Shown: positions 41,847-51,589 of the stretch, piece by piece | How positions within the stretch are numbered: the stretch's first letter is position 1 | Layout of the letters: every line of letters starts with the position of its first letter | From: Derxia gummosa DSM 723 | GTDB lineage: Bacteria > Pseudomonadota > Gammaproteobacteria > Burkholderiales > Burkholderiaceae_E | Direction: 5' to 3' | NCBI RefSeq assembly: GCF_000482785.1 | Contig: NZ_AXWS01000007.1 | Coordinates: 372,001-436,000, forward strand | Length of the DNA stretch: 64,000 nucleotides | Made by a program: the position numbers and the translations under genes | Notes under the pieces: model-generated | What the model was told of the DNA's origin: nothing | Database searches by the model: none | The model's input: only the letters and a program-made list of their open reading frames with translations

Positions 41847-42629
41847 TCAGTGCCCGTGCAGCACCGAAAACACCGCGTAGATGATCGCCACGCCCAGCCC
41901 GATGAGCGCGAGCTGCACGAAGCTCTCGTCGCGCCGGCCCTCGCGCTGGAGCTGGGGCATGAGGTCGCTCAGCGCGATGTAGATGAAGCTGCTGCTCGCC
42001 ACAACGAGCGCATAAGGGATCAGGCTGGTGACGCTGCCGAACAGCGCCCAGCCGATCACCCCGCCCGCCACGCCCGCCAGCCCCGTCAGCAGCGTGAAGG
42101 CATAGGCGCGCACGCGGCTGAAGCCGGCGTTGAGCAGCACCATGAAGTCGCCGATCTGCTGCGGAATCTCGTGCGCGATGATCGAGCCGGCCGCGATCGC
42201 GCCGAGCTTCCAGTCGCTCATGAAGGCGGCGGCGATCACGATGCCGTCGGCCGCCTTGTGGATCGAATCGCCGATGAGGATGGGCCAGCCGCCGCGTCCG
42301 GCCTGGTCGGCGTCGTGGCCGTGGTGGTGGTCGTGCTCGTCGCCCTCGTGATGATGGTCATGGCGCAGCACCGAGAAGCGCTCCAGCACGAAGAAGCCGA
42401 TCACCCCGCCCAGCAGCAGGCCGAACAGCGTGTGCGGCTCGCCGTGCTGCTCGAAGGCTTCGGGGAGCATGTGCAGCAGCGCCGCGCCCAGCAGGATGCC
42501 GACCGAGAAGGCCACCATGCGGTGGACCATGCGCGCGAGCACCGTGAAGCTGAGGAAGGCGGCCGCGCTGATGCTGAACACGGCCGACAGCGCGATCGCG
42601 CCGACGATGAGGAGGAGGCTGGTATTCAC
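41847..42629 (-). CDS. ZIP family metal transporter
   Basis: A 260-residue membrane protein with eight predicted helices. The central metal-binding motifs are GDSIHKAADG (helix IV) and AHEIPQQIGDF (helix V), and the loop between helices III and IV is His-rich (HDHHHEGDEHDHHHGHD). These are classic ZIP features for zinc or iron uptake. It is convergent with metY and followed downstream on the same strand only by intergenic DNA. No regulator is adjacent. Confidence 0.93.
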   Translation of the reverse strand: MNTSLLLIVGAIALSAVFSISAAAFLSFTVLARMVHRMVAFSVGILLGAALLHMLPEAFEQHGEPHTLFGLLLGGVIGFFVLERFSVLRHDHHHEGDEHDHHHGHDADQAGRGGWPILIGDSIHKAADGIVIAAAFMSDWKLGAIAAGSIIAHEIPQQIGDFMVLLNAGFSRVRAYAFTLLTGLAGVAGGVIGWALFGSVTSLIPYALVVASSSFIYIALSDLMPQLQREGRRDESFVQLALIGLGVAIIYAVFSVLHGH

Positions 42630-42747
42630 GCGGCGCAGTGTAGCCGCCGGCTATCGATGCGCCGTTTGCGATGTGGAGCGCCTGCGACCGTCCGGCGGAC
42701 CGGAGCCGCGCGTCGCGCCGCCATCGGCGGCGGCACGCCCGACGGCC

Positions 42748-43632
42748 TCACACGCCGTTGGCCTTGAACCAGTCGAGCATCCGCTTCCAGCCATCCTGGG
42801 CCGCGTCGGCCACATAGCTCGGCCGGTAGTCGGCGTTGAAGGCATGGCCCGCCTGCGGATAGACCACGAAGCTGCTGCCGCGCGAGGCCGGCGTGCCCTT
42901 GGCCAGTTCGGCCTTCATGCGCTCGATGCCGTCGAGCGGAATGCTGTCGTCCTTGCCGCCGTAGAGGCCGAGCACCGGCGCGTTCAGCCTGGCGGCCACG
43001 TCCACCGGATTGCGCGGCTGGAGCGCCGGATTGAAGCCGGCCACCAGCTTGCCGTACCAGGCCACGCCGGCCTTGAGCCGCTTGCTGTGGGCGGCATACA
43101 TCCACACCACGCGCCCGCCCCAGCAGAAGCCGGTGATGGCCAGCCGGCCGGTGTCGCCGCCATCGGCCGCGGCGGTGGCCACCGTCGCATCCAGATCGGC
43201 CAGCGTCTCGGCGTCGGATTTCTTCGCCACCACGTTCCTGATGAGGTCGGGGATGGCCTGCTCCGCCTTCGCGTCGCCCTGGCGCACGAACAGCTCGGGC
43301 GCGATCGCGTAGTAGCCGGCGCGCGCGAGCCGGCGGCACAGGTCGGCGATGTGCTCGTGCACGCCGAAGATCTCGCTCACCACCAGCACCACCGGCCAGC
43401 CGGCGCCGGCGGCGGGCCGGGCGCGGTAGGCGGGAATGGTGTCGGCACCGGCATTCACGCGCAGTTCGCCGGCCACCAGGCCGTCGGGCGGCGTGTGGAT
43501 GGCGGTCTGGGCGAGCGTGGGCAGCACCGCCGCCGCGAAGCCGACGCCGACCGCGCCGCGCATGAAGTCGCGGCGGTCGGGACTGGCGGGGGCTGTGGGC
43601 GCAAGGGCGCAGCTGTCGTCGGCATGGGGCAT
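42748..43632 (-). CDS. Dienelactone hydrolase family protein, Tat-exported
   Basis: A 294-residue alpha/beta hydrolase. Its N-terminus has a twin-arginine signal (PDRRDFMRGAVGVG, then a hydrophobic stretch to TLAQTA). The catalytic triad is visible: Cys in GFCWGGRVV, Asp in YGGKDDSIP, His in QAGHAFNADYR. Carboxymethylenebutenolidase-like enzymes open lactones; the natural substrate of exported members is unknown. GGAG is present 8 bases before the chosen ATG. It is divergent from the dihaem gene at 43981. Confidence 0.9.
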   Translation of the reverse strand: MPHADDSCALAPTAPASPDRRDFMRGAVGVGFAAAVLPTLAQTAIHTPPDGLVAGELRVNAGADTIPAYRARPAAGAGWPVVLVVSEIFGVHEHIADLCRRLARAGYYAIAPELFVRQGDAKAEQAIPDLIRNVVAKKSDAETLADLDATVATAAADGGDTGRLAITGFCWGGRVVWMYAAHSKRLKAGVAWYGKLVAGFNPALQPRNPVDVAARLNAPVLGLYGGKDDSIPLDGIERMKAELAKGTPASRGSSFVVYPQAGHAFNADYRPSYVADAAQDGWKRMLDWFKANGV

Positions 43633-43980
43633 GGGTCTGTCTCCTCGGAAAGATGGATGGCACGGCATGGATCGCACGACGCCGGATCGGCGCCGCCGCG
43701 CGGACCGGACGCCGCAAGCGCGCGCCACGAATCGATCTAGGATCGGCCGCGACGCGGGCCGGACAAGCCTGACCCACTCGCCGCGTCCGTCCGGGGCGGC
43801 ACCGCGACCAACGGTCGCCGGGGGCCGCCAGCCGCGCGGAAGTGTCCTCGCAGTCGTCCGCTCGCAGCGCTGCTTACGCCTCTCGTCGCGCCGGAGGCTG
43901 TCCGGATTACCGCTTCCCTACACTCCGTTTCCAGAAGTTTCTAAGTCTTTCACCTAGATATACTGAAGGCACCGGAATCC
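43633..43980. other. Divergent region hydrolase / dihaem gene (348 bp)
   Basis: No gene is supported. GC falls in the last 120 bases, and a TATACT hexamer at 43959-43964 is a possible but very close -10 element to the dihaem start. Confidence 0.4.
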
Positions 43981-45672
43981 ATGACGAACCGTCTTCTCCG
44001 CCTGGCCGCGCCGGCATTCGCGCTCGCGCTCGCCCTGCCCGCCGTCGCCGCCGATGTCGATGGCGTGCAACTGCCGATCCCGCCCAAGGCGCCGCGCCAT
44101 TTCGGCTCGACCTATGTGTCGGCGCTGCGCGCGCCGCTGCCGCTCGGCGGCAGCCAGCTGTTCGCGTCCACGCCGGGCTATCTCGCCCAGTACGACAGCT
44201 TCATCAACGACGACGGCCTGCTCGGCCACTGGCAGATCGACGGTCCGCTCGTCACCAAGGGCAACGCCTTCTTCCAGTCGCTCGGCAGCAATGGCCGCAC
44301 CTGCGCCACCTGCCACCAGCCGGCCAATGCGATGACGGTCGGCACCGACCACATCCGCACCCGCTTCTGGCTCAGTGCCGGCCGCGATCCGCTGTTCGCG
44401 CCGGTGGATGGCGCCACCTGCCCGAGCAACGTGCCGACCGCCGATACCGCGCGCGCGCTGCTCGGCGGCCGGCTCGGCGGCGGGCTGCGCTCGCGCGAGG
44501 CGGCGTATTCGCTGCTGCTCAACAAGGGACTGTTCCGCGTCTTCCTGCCGGTACCCGCCACCACCACGGGCAGCAATCCGCATCCGGTCGAATTCACGGT
44601 CAAGGTCGTGAGCGACCCTTACGGCTGCAATACCGATCCGGCCTACGCCACCAGCACCGATCCCCAGACGGGCGCGACGCGCCAGATCGTGTCGGTGTAC
44701 CGCCGTCCGCGCATGTCGTCGAACCTGCTGTTCACCACCTCGACGCTGGCCGATTCACCCACCTCGGGATTCCCGCCGATCGACCTCGCGACTGGCGACC
44801 CGCTCGCGGTCGATCCGTTCACCGGCAAGTTCCAGAGCGGCAACATCATGTGGGACGGCCGCGAGCCCACGCTCGAAAGCCAGGCCTTCGACGCGACGAT
44901 GGGCCATGCCCAGGCCACGACCGCGCCCACGCAGGCTCAGGTGGCCGAGATCGTCGCCTACGAGCGTCAGGTGCTGAGCGCGCAGATCTTCTCGAAGACG
45001 GCCTTCGACCTCACCTCCGCCACCGGACCCAAGCCGGTGAACGGCGGCCCGAAGTGGCTCGCCGGCCAGCAGCCGATCGCGGCGCTGCCCGCCGACGGCA
45101 CGGCCTTCGCGCTGTACGGCAACTGGAACGTGAGCAAGCCGGTCGGCGGCATCGCGTCGGCGCGCGCCGCCGTCGCGCGCGGCGAGGTCATCTTCAACAG
45201 CCGCAAGTTCACGCTGTCGAACGTGGCGGGCTTCAACAACGTGGTGGGCAGCAACGCCGTCCAGGGCAGCTGCTCGACCTGTCACAACCAGGTGGGCGTC
45301 GGCAGCGACGCCCTGCCCTTCGCCCAGCGCGACATCGGCATCGGCGGCCATGCGACGCAGTTCGGCGGCCCGGCGCTCGCGGGCGACCTGCCGGTGTTCG
45401 AGCTGAGTTGCAAGCCCGGCTTCAGCACGCCCTATGGCGGCGCGACCGTCCGCACCAACGATCCGGGCATGGCCCTCATCACCGGCAAGTGCGCCGACAT
45501 CGGCCGCAAGACCGTGCCGCAGATGCGCGGCCTCGCGGCGCGCGCGCCCTACTTCAGCGACGGCTCGGCACCCGACCTGCGCAAGCTGGTCGAGGTCTAC
45601 AACAAGCGCTTCAGCATCGGCCTGACCGACCAGGAGAAGAGCGATCTCGTGGCCTTCATGAAGGCGCTGTGA
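43981..45672 (+). CDS. Dihaem cytochrome c-type protein (peroxidase-like)
   Basis: A 563-residue exported protein with an Ala-rich signal peptide (about 24 residues, ending AVAADVDG) and two CxxCH haem sites, CATCHQ and CSTCHN. PQMRGLAARAPYFSDGSAP near the C-terminus is the segment shared with the cytochrome c peroxidase/MauG superfamily. The middle third (after DPYGCNTD) is unlike standard MauG and contains extra cysteines. A second dihaem gene is 6 kb away, so the strain has two such systems. The partner substrate is unknown. GAAGG lies 13 bases upstream. Confidence 0.85.
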   Translation: MTNRLLRLAAPAFALALALPAVAADVDGVQLPIPPKAPRHFGSTYVSALRAPLPLGGSQLFASTPGYLAQYDSFINDDGLLGHWQIDGPLVTKGNAFFQSLGSNGRTCATCHQPANAMTVGTDHIRTRFWLSAGRDPLFAPVDGATCPSNVPTADTARALLGGRLGGGLRSREAAYSLLLNKGLFRVFLPVPATTTGSNPHPVEFTVKVVSDPYGCNTDPAYATSTDPQTGATRQIVSVYRRPRMSSNLLFTTSTLADSPTSGFPPIDLATGDPLAVDPFTGKFQSGNIMWDGREPTLESQAFDATMGHAQATTAPTQAQVAEIVAYERQVLSAQIFSKTAFDLTSATGPKPVNGGPKWLAGQQPIAALPADGTAFALYGNWNVSKPVGGIASARAAVARGEVIFNSRKFTLSNVAGFNNVVGSNAVQGSCSTCHNQVGVGSDALPFAQRDIGIGGHATQFGGPALAGDLPVFELSCKPGFSTPYGGATVRTNDPGMALITGKCADIGRKTVPQMRGLAARAPYFSDGSAPDLRKLVEVYNKRFSIGLTDQEKSDLVAFMKAL

Positions 45673-45680
45673 TCGCGGGC

Positions 45681-45694
45681 TGCAAGGGTTTGCA
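45681..45694. repeat. 14-bp near-palindrome (iterated family, site 6)
   Basis: TGCAAGGGTTTGCA, 9 bases after the stop of the dihaem gene. Confidence 0.45.
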
Positions 45695-45769
45695 GCGCGG
45701 CCGACCGCCGTGTCACGGATGACCGCGCCATGCCGGGCGGTCGCGCCGCATGACATGGCCGCGCACATG

Positions 45770-45797
45770 AAAAAGGGGCGCCCCTCGGGGCGCCCTT
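45770..45797 (-). terminator. Terminator of the acyl-CoA synthetase gene
   Basis: On the minus strand a GGGCGCCCC/GGGGCGCCC stem is followed by TTTTTCATG, 26 bases beyond the fadD stop. It also separates the convergent dihaem gene. Confidence 0.82.
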
Positions 45798-45822
45798 GTC
45801 GTTCGCGGCGCCGCCGCGCGGC

Positions 45823-47529
45823 TCAGCCCTTCGCCTCGTCGCGCAGCACGCGGCGCAGGATCTTGCCGACCGGCGTCTTGGGCAGCTCGTCACGGAAGAC
45901 GATTTCCTTCGGCCGCTTGTAGCCGGTGAGGTTGTCCTTCGCCCAGGCGCGCAGCGTGGCCTCGTCGAGCGACCCGTCGCGGCGCACCACGTACACGCGC
46001 ACCGCCTCGCCCGAATGCTGGTCGGGAACGCCGATGGCCGCGACCTCCTTCACGCCCGGGCAGGCGCCGAGCACATCCTCGACCTCGTTCGGATACACGT
46101 TGAAGCCCGACACCAGGATCATGTCCTTCTTGCGATCGACGATCTTCACGAAGCCGCGCTCGTCCAGCACGGCGATGTCGCCGGTCATGAGATAGCCGTC
46201 GGGCGTCATCACCTTGCGCGTCTCGTCGGGGCGGTTCCAGTAGCCGCGCATCACCTGCGGGCCCTTCACGCACAGCTCGCCCGGCACGCCGATGGCCACC
46301 GGATTGCCGTCATCGTTGCGGATGCTGATGTCGGTGCCCGGCAGCGGCATGCCGATGCTGCCGTTCCAGCCGCTGGCGGTAGTCGGGTTGCAGCACACCA
46401 CCGGCGAGGTTTCCGACAGGCCGTAGCCCTCGACGATCGAGCAGCCCGTCTTCTCGAGCCAGCGCGCCGCCACGCCCGACTGCACCGCCATCCCGCCGCC
46501 CACCGACAGCTTGAGCTTCGACCAGTCGATGCCGCCGAAGGCCGGATGGTCCATGAGCGCGTTGAACAGCGTGTTGACCGCCGGAAAGACGTGCACCGGA
46601 TGCTTCTTCAGCGCGCCGAGCAGCGCGCCGAAGTCGCGCGCATTGGGAATGAGCAGCACCTCGGCGCCCACGCACATGCCCAGCAGGCAGACGGTGTTGA
46701 GCGCGAAGATGTGATAGAGCGGCAGCGCGCCCAGCTGGCGCACCTGCTCGCCCACCGGAATGCGGCGCAGCGCCGGCTCGTACCAGGCGGCCGACTGCAG
46801 CACGTTGGCCAGCATGTTGGCGTGGGTGATGACCGCACCCTTGGCCACGCCCGTCGTGCCGCCCGTGTATTGCAGGAAGGCGATGTCGTCGCGCCCCACC
46901 TTCGCGCGCGCGAACGGCAGCCGCTCGCCGATGGCCAGCGCGCGCATGAAGCGCACATGGCCGGGCAGCTTCCATGCCGGCACCACCTTCTTCACGCGGC
47001 GCAGCACCAGATTGACCACGCCACCCTTGAGCGCGCCCAGCATATCGCCCACCGCCGTCACCGCCACATGGCGCAGCGCGGTGCGCGCGATGACCTGCTC
47101 CAGTGTGTGCGCGAAGTTCTCGAGGATGACGATGGCCTCGGCGCCCGAGTCCTTGAGCTGGTACTCCAGCTCGCGCGGCGTGTAGAGCGGATTGACGTTC
47201 ACCACCGTGTAGCCGGCGCGCAGGATGCCGAACAGCGCCACCGGAAACTGCGGCAGGTTCGGCAGCATCACCGCCACCCGCGCGCCGCGCGCGAGGCCGA
47301 GCGATTGCAGCCAGGCCGCGAAATGCCGCGCCGCCACGTCCACGTCCTGGAACGAGTACTGGCGCTCCATGAACCAGTAGGCCGGGCGCGCGTTGAAACG
47401 CCGCACCGCGTCCTCGAACAGCTCGACCAGCGAGGCCGTCTGGCCCGCGTCCACCTCGACCGGCATACCCGGCGGGTAGTGCTCAAGCCAGGGACGGCCG
47501 TGAGGCATGAGGGCGGTGGTGGCGTTCAT
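45823..47529 (-). CDS. fadD: Long-chain fatty-acid-CoA ligase
   Basis: Activates fatty acids as acyl-CoA through an acyl-adenylate. The 568-residue protein has the AMP-binding motif YTGGTTGVAKGAVITH, the second motif GYGLSETSP, the YLMTGDIAVLDERGFVKIVDRKKDMI hinge and the C-terminal Lys motif KTPVGKILRRVL. No membrane anchor is evident. It is monocistronic, with a terminator downstream and a 600-base upstream region that holds no other gene. Substrate chain length cannot be told from sequence. Confidence 0.92.
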   Translation of the reverse strand: MNATTALMPHGRPWLEHYPPGMPVEVDAGQTASLVELFEDAVRRFNARPAYWFMERQYSFQDVDVAARHFAAWLQSLGLARGARVAVMLPNLPQFPVALFGILRAGYTVVNVNPLYTPRELEYQLKDSGAEAIVILENFAHTLEQVIARTALRHVAVTAVGDMLGALKGGVVNLVLRRVKKVVPAWKLPGHVRFMRALAIGERLPFARAKVGRDDIAFLQYTGGTTGVAKGAVITHANMLANVLQSAAWYEPALRRIPVGEQVRQLGALPLYHIFALNTVCLLGMCVGAEVLLIPNARDFGALLGALKKHPVHVFPAVNTLFNALMDHPAFGGIDWSKLKLSVGGGMAVQSGVAARWLEKTGCSIVEGYGLSETSPVVCCNPTTASGWNGSIGMPLPGTDISIRNDDGNPVAIGVPGELCVKGPQVMRGYWNRPDETRKVMTPDGYLMTGDIAVLDERGFVKIVDRKKDMILVSGFNVYPNEVEDVLGACPGVKEVAAIGVPDQHSGEAVRVYVVRRDGSLDEATLRAWAKDNLTGYKRPKEIVFRDELPKTPVGKILRRVLRDEAKG

Positions 47530-48131
47530 GGCGATCTCCGTTCTTGTAGGCGTGCGGCGGATGCGTCGCGCGCCCGCCCGCGCCGGCGGGCGCCGGGATG
47601 CTAGCGCCGCCTCACGTCACCCGATAGCCGGAGCAAACCTGTTGCCGCACCCCGCCAGATGGGATGGCCGTTGCGCGCCGGACGGCGCTGCGCGCCTCGT
47701 CACGCAGGCCTGGGCGAGAGGCAGACATCGTCGCGCGCCTTCTAGGGCGGATTCCTAGCGTGACGCGTGCCACTTGATCCGAGAGCCAGGGGGGTTACAC
47801 ATGCGGCCGATGTGATCGATGCCCACCGCGTCGTCACGGCGGCCGTTGCATGCGAGTAGGCGCTTCCAAGCGTTTTCCCTAATGCCGGATCGTGAAAAAC
47901 AGCACGCATGGCGAGAACCGGCAATCGCAGCCTTGCCGTTCCGGATTTCCGCCCTGACCGTGATCAAAAAAATGGATTTGTCACGCCCAGGCCATTTGCC
48001 GCATCGCGAGATGAAAAGGCCGAGCGAATGCTGACCGCCGGCCGATGGCGTGGGGATTGGCACCGGCGGCCGACGCGGATCGCGCGGCGGAAGCGCCGGC
48101 ATCGGCACCGGACGCGGGCCGCCGGACGCGG
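47530..48131. other. fadD upstream region (602 bp)
   Basis: The longest gene-free stretch of the window. GC is clearly lower between about 47750 and 48030, and a degenerate TCCAAGCGTTTTCC (47865) recalls the 14-bp palindrome family. No open frame looks coding, and no terminator, tRNA or known RNA motif is seen. Confidence 0.5.
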
Positions 48132-49229
48132 TCAGCGCGGATCGACGGGCAGGCAGTCGGCGCAGAGGCGCTCGATGGCCTGGCGACGGCCGATCGGCCC
48201 GAGGCGCGCAAGGCGCCTGACCTCGGCGTGGAAGCGGCGCAGGTCACCGTGCTGCTCGGCCAGCAGGCGCTCGAACGCCGGCACGAGCTGGTGATAGGCC
48301 GCGATCGCCGCGATGTGGGCGTTGTTGAGGTCCTGCGCGAAGAAGCGGTCGTAGCCGGCGTAGCCGTTCCAGCGTTCGCGCTTGAGCGTCTCGTAGTCGG
48401 CGCGCAGCCGGGCGAAGGCATCGCGCTTGGCGGCTAGCTTCGCGTCGTCGTCGAGGTCGCTTGCGTAGAGGGCGGCGAGCCGTTCGCGCTGGGTGTCGAT
48501 GAGGGCGAGGAAGTCGTGGCGGCGGCCGTCGTACACGGCGTAGGCGGCGGCGAGTGACGGATCGGCGCGCAGCGCGAGCCAGCGCTTCACGCCCTCGCGC
48601 TCGACGGCGGTGGCATAGCTCTCGTTGAACATCGTGTCGCCCTTCGCGTAGGCGACCTGGTGCGACAACTCGTGGAAGAGCATGCGCGCGAGTTCCGGCT
48701 CGGGCAGGTTCACGAAGGTGTTGAGCACCGGATCGGCAAACCAGCCGAGCGTCGAATAGGCCGGGATGCCGGCGACATTCACGTCCAGCCCTTGCGCGCG
48801 CAGCGGCTCGGCCCAGGCGCGCGCGTCGGCCTCGGCGAAGTAGCCGCGATAGCCGACGCAGCCCACGACCGGAAAGCAGCTCGTCTCCAGCGCGAGCGAC
48901 AGCGGCTTCGTGGCGAACACGTTCCACACGACGTAGGGACGGCGCAGGTCGGCGTAGCGGGTGTAGCTCTCGTTGTCGGGCAGGCCGAGTTCGCGCACGG
49001 CGAAGACGCGCATCGCCGCGACCTGTTCGAGCCGGGTGCGCAGCTTGGGGTCGGTGGCGGGGTCGGCGATCCAGTCGTCGATCGGGCGGGCCTCGCGCAG
49101 CAGCTCGGCCTGGCCGGCGACGCTCTGGGCGTAGTAGCCGACGGTGGAGCAGCCGGCGGTGGTGGCGAGCAGGCCGGCGGCGAGCAGCGCGCGAACCGGG
49201 CGCAGCGCGCCGGCTGCAAAGGCTTGCAT
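48132..49229 (-). CDS. Putative zinc aminopeptidase lipoprotein (DUF2265/Aminopep family)
   Basis: A 365-residue protein with a lipoprotein signal (LLATTAGC) followed by STVGYYAQSVAGQAELL, the typical start of this family. The zinc motif is HELSHQVAYAKGDTMFNESYATAVE (HExxH with a downstream Glu). The family is annotated as putative aminopeptidase; no activity is proved for this member. The ATG lies inside the 14-bp palindrome at 49215, which covers codons 1-5. It is next to the molybdopterin gene on the same strand, 77 bases downstream. Confidence 0.88.
   Translation of the reverse strand: MQAFAAGALRPVRALLAAGLLATTAGCSTVGYYAQSVAGQAELLREARPIDDWIADPATDPKLRTRLEQVAAMRVFAVRELGLPDNESYTRYADLRRPYVVWNVFATKPLSLALETSCFPVVGCVGYRGYFAEADARAWAEPLRAQGLDVNVAGIPAYSTLGWFADPVLNTFVNLPEPELARMLFHELSHQVAYAKGDTMFNESYATAVEREGVKRWLALRADPSLAAAYAVYDGRRHDFLALIDTQRERLAALYASDLDDDAKLAAKRDAFARLRADYETLKRERWNGYAGYDRFFAQDLNNAHIAAIAAYHQLVPAFERLLAEQHGDLRRFHAEVRRLARLGPIGRRQAIERLCADCLPVDPR
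49215..49228. repeat. 14-bp near-palindrome (iterated family, site 7)
   Basis: TGCAAAGGCTTGCA overlapping the start codon region of the aminopeptidase gene; identical to site 3. Confidence 0.5.
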
Positions 49230-49306
49230 GACAGCGTGCCTCGCGGGCGCCTGCCTGCGCGTGCGCCGGGCGGTCGCGCGCGACGAGCCCCGGCCAGCGA
49301 GCAGCC

Positions 49307-51463
49307 TCACGCGCACTTCTCGACCTGCACCGCGCAGTCGTAATAGACCGGCCCCGCGCCCATGTCGGTCAGGCGCTGGCTGACGACCTCGTTGGCGTTG
49401 CGGCCGTCGGCGGCGAGCTTCTTCCACCAGACCGACAGCGCCACCACCACGCCGGGCCGCGCGCGGTCGGTGACGCGCGCGGCGAGCGTGAAGCTGCCGC
49501 GATCGTTGAACACGCGCACACGGTCGCCCTCGGCGATGCCGCGCGCCGCCGCGTCGGCCGGGTGGATGTCGAGGCGAGGCTCGCCCTCGGTCGCGCGCAG
49601 GCTCTCGACATTCACGAAGCTGGAGTTGAGGAAGTTGCGCGCCGGCGGCGAGATGACGGCGAGCGGGAAGCGCGCCGTGAACTCCGGGTTGCCGACCTCG
49701 TAGGGCGCGATGTACGCCGGCAGCGGATCGAGGCCGGCGTCGGCCATGCGGGCGCAGAAGAATTCGCACTTGCCCGAGGGCGTGCCGAAGCCGCCCTCGG
49801 CGAAGGGCGCGAAGCCGCCGGCGGGCGCCATGCCCGGCGCGCGCACCCAGCCGCGCGCGTCCAGCTCGGCCCAGTCCACGCGGCCGCGCGGGTGGCGCGC
49901 GTCGAAGGCCTGGCGGGCGATCTGCTCGTCGGTCTCGGCGAAGCAGGCGTCGTCGAAGCCCATGCGCGCGGCGAGGCGGCGGAAGATTTCGGTGTTGGAC
50001 AGCGCCTCGCCGAGCGGCGCGATTGCCGGCTCGTTGATGAGCGCGTAGGCGTGGCCGTAGGTCTTGTGCAGGTCGTAGTGCTCAAGCTGGGTGGTGGCGG
50101 GCAGCACCCAGTCGGCGTAGTCGGCGGTGTCGGTCCGGAAGTGTTCGAGCACGACGGTGAACAGGTCGTCGCGCGCGAAGCCGGCCGCGACCTTCGGCGA
50201 CTCGGGCGCGATCGCGACCGGGTTGCTGTTGTAGACGATCACCGCCTCGATCGGCGCGAAGCCGGGCGACGCGGGGCGCAGCAGGTCGTCGCCGATGGTG
50301 CTCATGTTGATCGCGCGCGGCTGGCGGCCGGCGAGCAGGTCGGGCCGTTCGAGCGCGGCGTTGTCGATCGCGAAGCTGCCCGAGGCGGTGAGCAGCACGC
50401 CGCCGGCGGGATGACGCCAGTCGCCGGTGAGCGCCGGCAGGCAGGCGATGTTGCGCACCGCCATGCCGCCGCCGGCCGCGCGCTGCATGCCGTAGTTGAG
50501 GCGGATGAAGACGGAGCCGCGCGCGCGGGCGACGGCGTCGGGGAGCGGGAACGAGGCGCCCGCGCGCACCCGCGTGCCGATCACCGCCGCAAGCGTTTGC
50601 ACTTCCTGCGCCGTGATGCCGCACAGCTCGGCAACCCGCTCCGGCGGGAACTCCGCCGCGCGCGGCGCGAGCTGCTCGAAGCCGAGCGTGTGGCGCGCGA
50701 TGTAGTCGTGGTCGAGCCAGCCCTCGCGGATCAGCACATGCATGACGCCGAGCGCGAGCGCCGAGTCGGTGCCCGGCAGCGGCGCGATGTGCAGCGCGCA
50801 CTTGTCGGCCGTGAGCGAGCGGTAGGGATCGACCGCCACCAGCAGCGCGCCGCGCCGCTTCGCCTCCTGCGCGAAGGTCCAGAAATGCAGGTTGGACGCG
50901 ATCGCGTTCGTGCCCCAGAACACGATCACGCCGGCATCGACTGCGGCCTCCATGTCGGGGCCGATGCGGTCGCCGAGCGTGTAGCGGATGCCGGCCGTGC
51001 CGGCGGCCGAGCAGATCGTGCGGTCGAGCCGCGCCGCGCCGAGCTTGTTGAAGAAGCGCCCGGCCATGCTCTCGCCCTGCACCAGGCCCATCGTGCCGGC
51101 GTAGCTGTAGGGAAGGATGGCCTCGGGGTCGCGCGCGGCGATGGCCTTGAGCCGCGCGGCGATCGCGTCGAGCGCCTCATCCCAGGTCGCGCGCTCGAAG
51201 CGGCCCTCGCCCTTCGCGCCGACGCGGCGCAGCGGATGCAGCACGCGGTCCCGGTGATAGGTGCGCTGCTCGTAGCGCGAGACCTTGGTGCAGAGCGCGC
51301 CGCGCGTAGTGGGGTGGTCGGGATCGCCGGTGACGCGCACGGCGACGCCGTCCTTCACCTCGACGCGCAGGGCGCAGGTGTCGGGGCAGTCGTGCGGGCA
51401 GGCGGCGCGGACGATGCGCGTGCCGCTGGCGGCGAGGGCTTGCGGGTCGGCGGGTGCGTTCAT
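49307..51463 (-). CDS. Molybdopterin-dependent oxidoreductase, catalytic subunit
   Basis: A 718-residue DMSO-reductase-superfamily enzyme with a 4Fe-4S site (C-PHD-C-PDT-C, then LCTK) at the N-terminus and no Tat signal, so probably cytoplasmic. VIVFWGTNAIASNLHFW and GVIGTRVRAG-type segments bind the bis-MGD cofactor; the C-terminal domain has LDIHPADAAARGIAEGDRVRV. It resembles assimilatory or formate-type enzymes, but no partner subunits or transporters are adjacent. The reaction cannot be assigned. It precedes the aminopeptidase gene. Confidence 0.9.
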   Translation of the reverse strand: MNAPADPQALAASGTRIVRAACPHDCPDTCALRVEVKDGVAVRVTGDPDHPTTRGALCTKVSRYEQRTYHRDRVLHPLRRVGAKGEGRFERATWDEALDAIAARLKAIAARDPEAILPYSYAGTMGLVQGESMAGRFFNKLGAARLDRTICSAAGTAGIRYTLGDRIGPDMEAAVDAGVIVFWGTNAIASNLHFWTFAQEAKRRGALLVAVDPYRSLTADKCALHIAPLPGTDSALALGVMHVLIREGWLDHDYIARHTLGFEQLAPRAAEFPPERVAELCGITAQEVQTLAAVIGTRVRAGASFPLPDAVARARGSVFIRLNYGMQRAAGGGMAVRNIACLPALTGDWRHPAGGVLLTASGSFAIDNAALERPDLLAGRQPRAINMSTIGDDLLRPASPGFAPIEAVIVYNSNPVAIAPESPKVAAGFARDDLFTVVLEHFRTDTADYADWVLPATTQLEHYDLHKTYGHAYALINEPAIAPLGEALSNTEIFRRLAARMGFDDACFAETDEQIARQAFDARHPRGRVDWAELDARGWVRAPGMAPAGGFAPFAEGGFGTPSGKCEFFCARMADAGLDPLPAYIAPYEVGNPEFTARFPLAVISPPARNFLNSSFVNVESLRATEGEPRLDIHPADAAARGIAEGDRVRVFNDRGSFTLAARVTDRARPGVVVALSVWWKKLAADGRNANEVVSQRLTDMGAGPVYYDCAVQVEKCA
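50588..50601. repeat. 14-bp near-palindrome (iterated family, site 8)
   Basis: CGCAAGCGTTTGCA inside the molybdopterin oxidoreductase gene. Confidence 0.45.
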
Positions 51464-51589
51464 GGCTTGGGGTGATGCGGCTTCAGGGGAGATTCAGCGG
51501 CGCGGACTCGACGGCGCGATCGAACAATGGATGTACGGCAGACGGGCAAGCGACGCGGTCCGGCGGGCGAAAGTGAAGCACGATCCGCG

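Noticed and set aside
48132-49769. A 545-codon version of the aminopeptidase gene
   Set aside because: The extension lies antisense-like under the end of the molybdopterin gene in another frame; the lipoprotein signal fixes the start at 49229.
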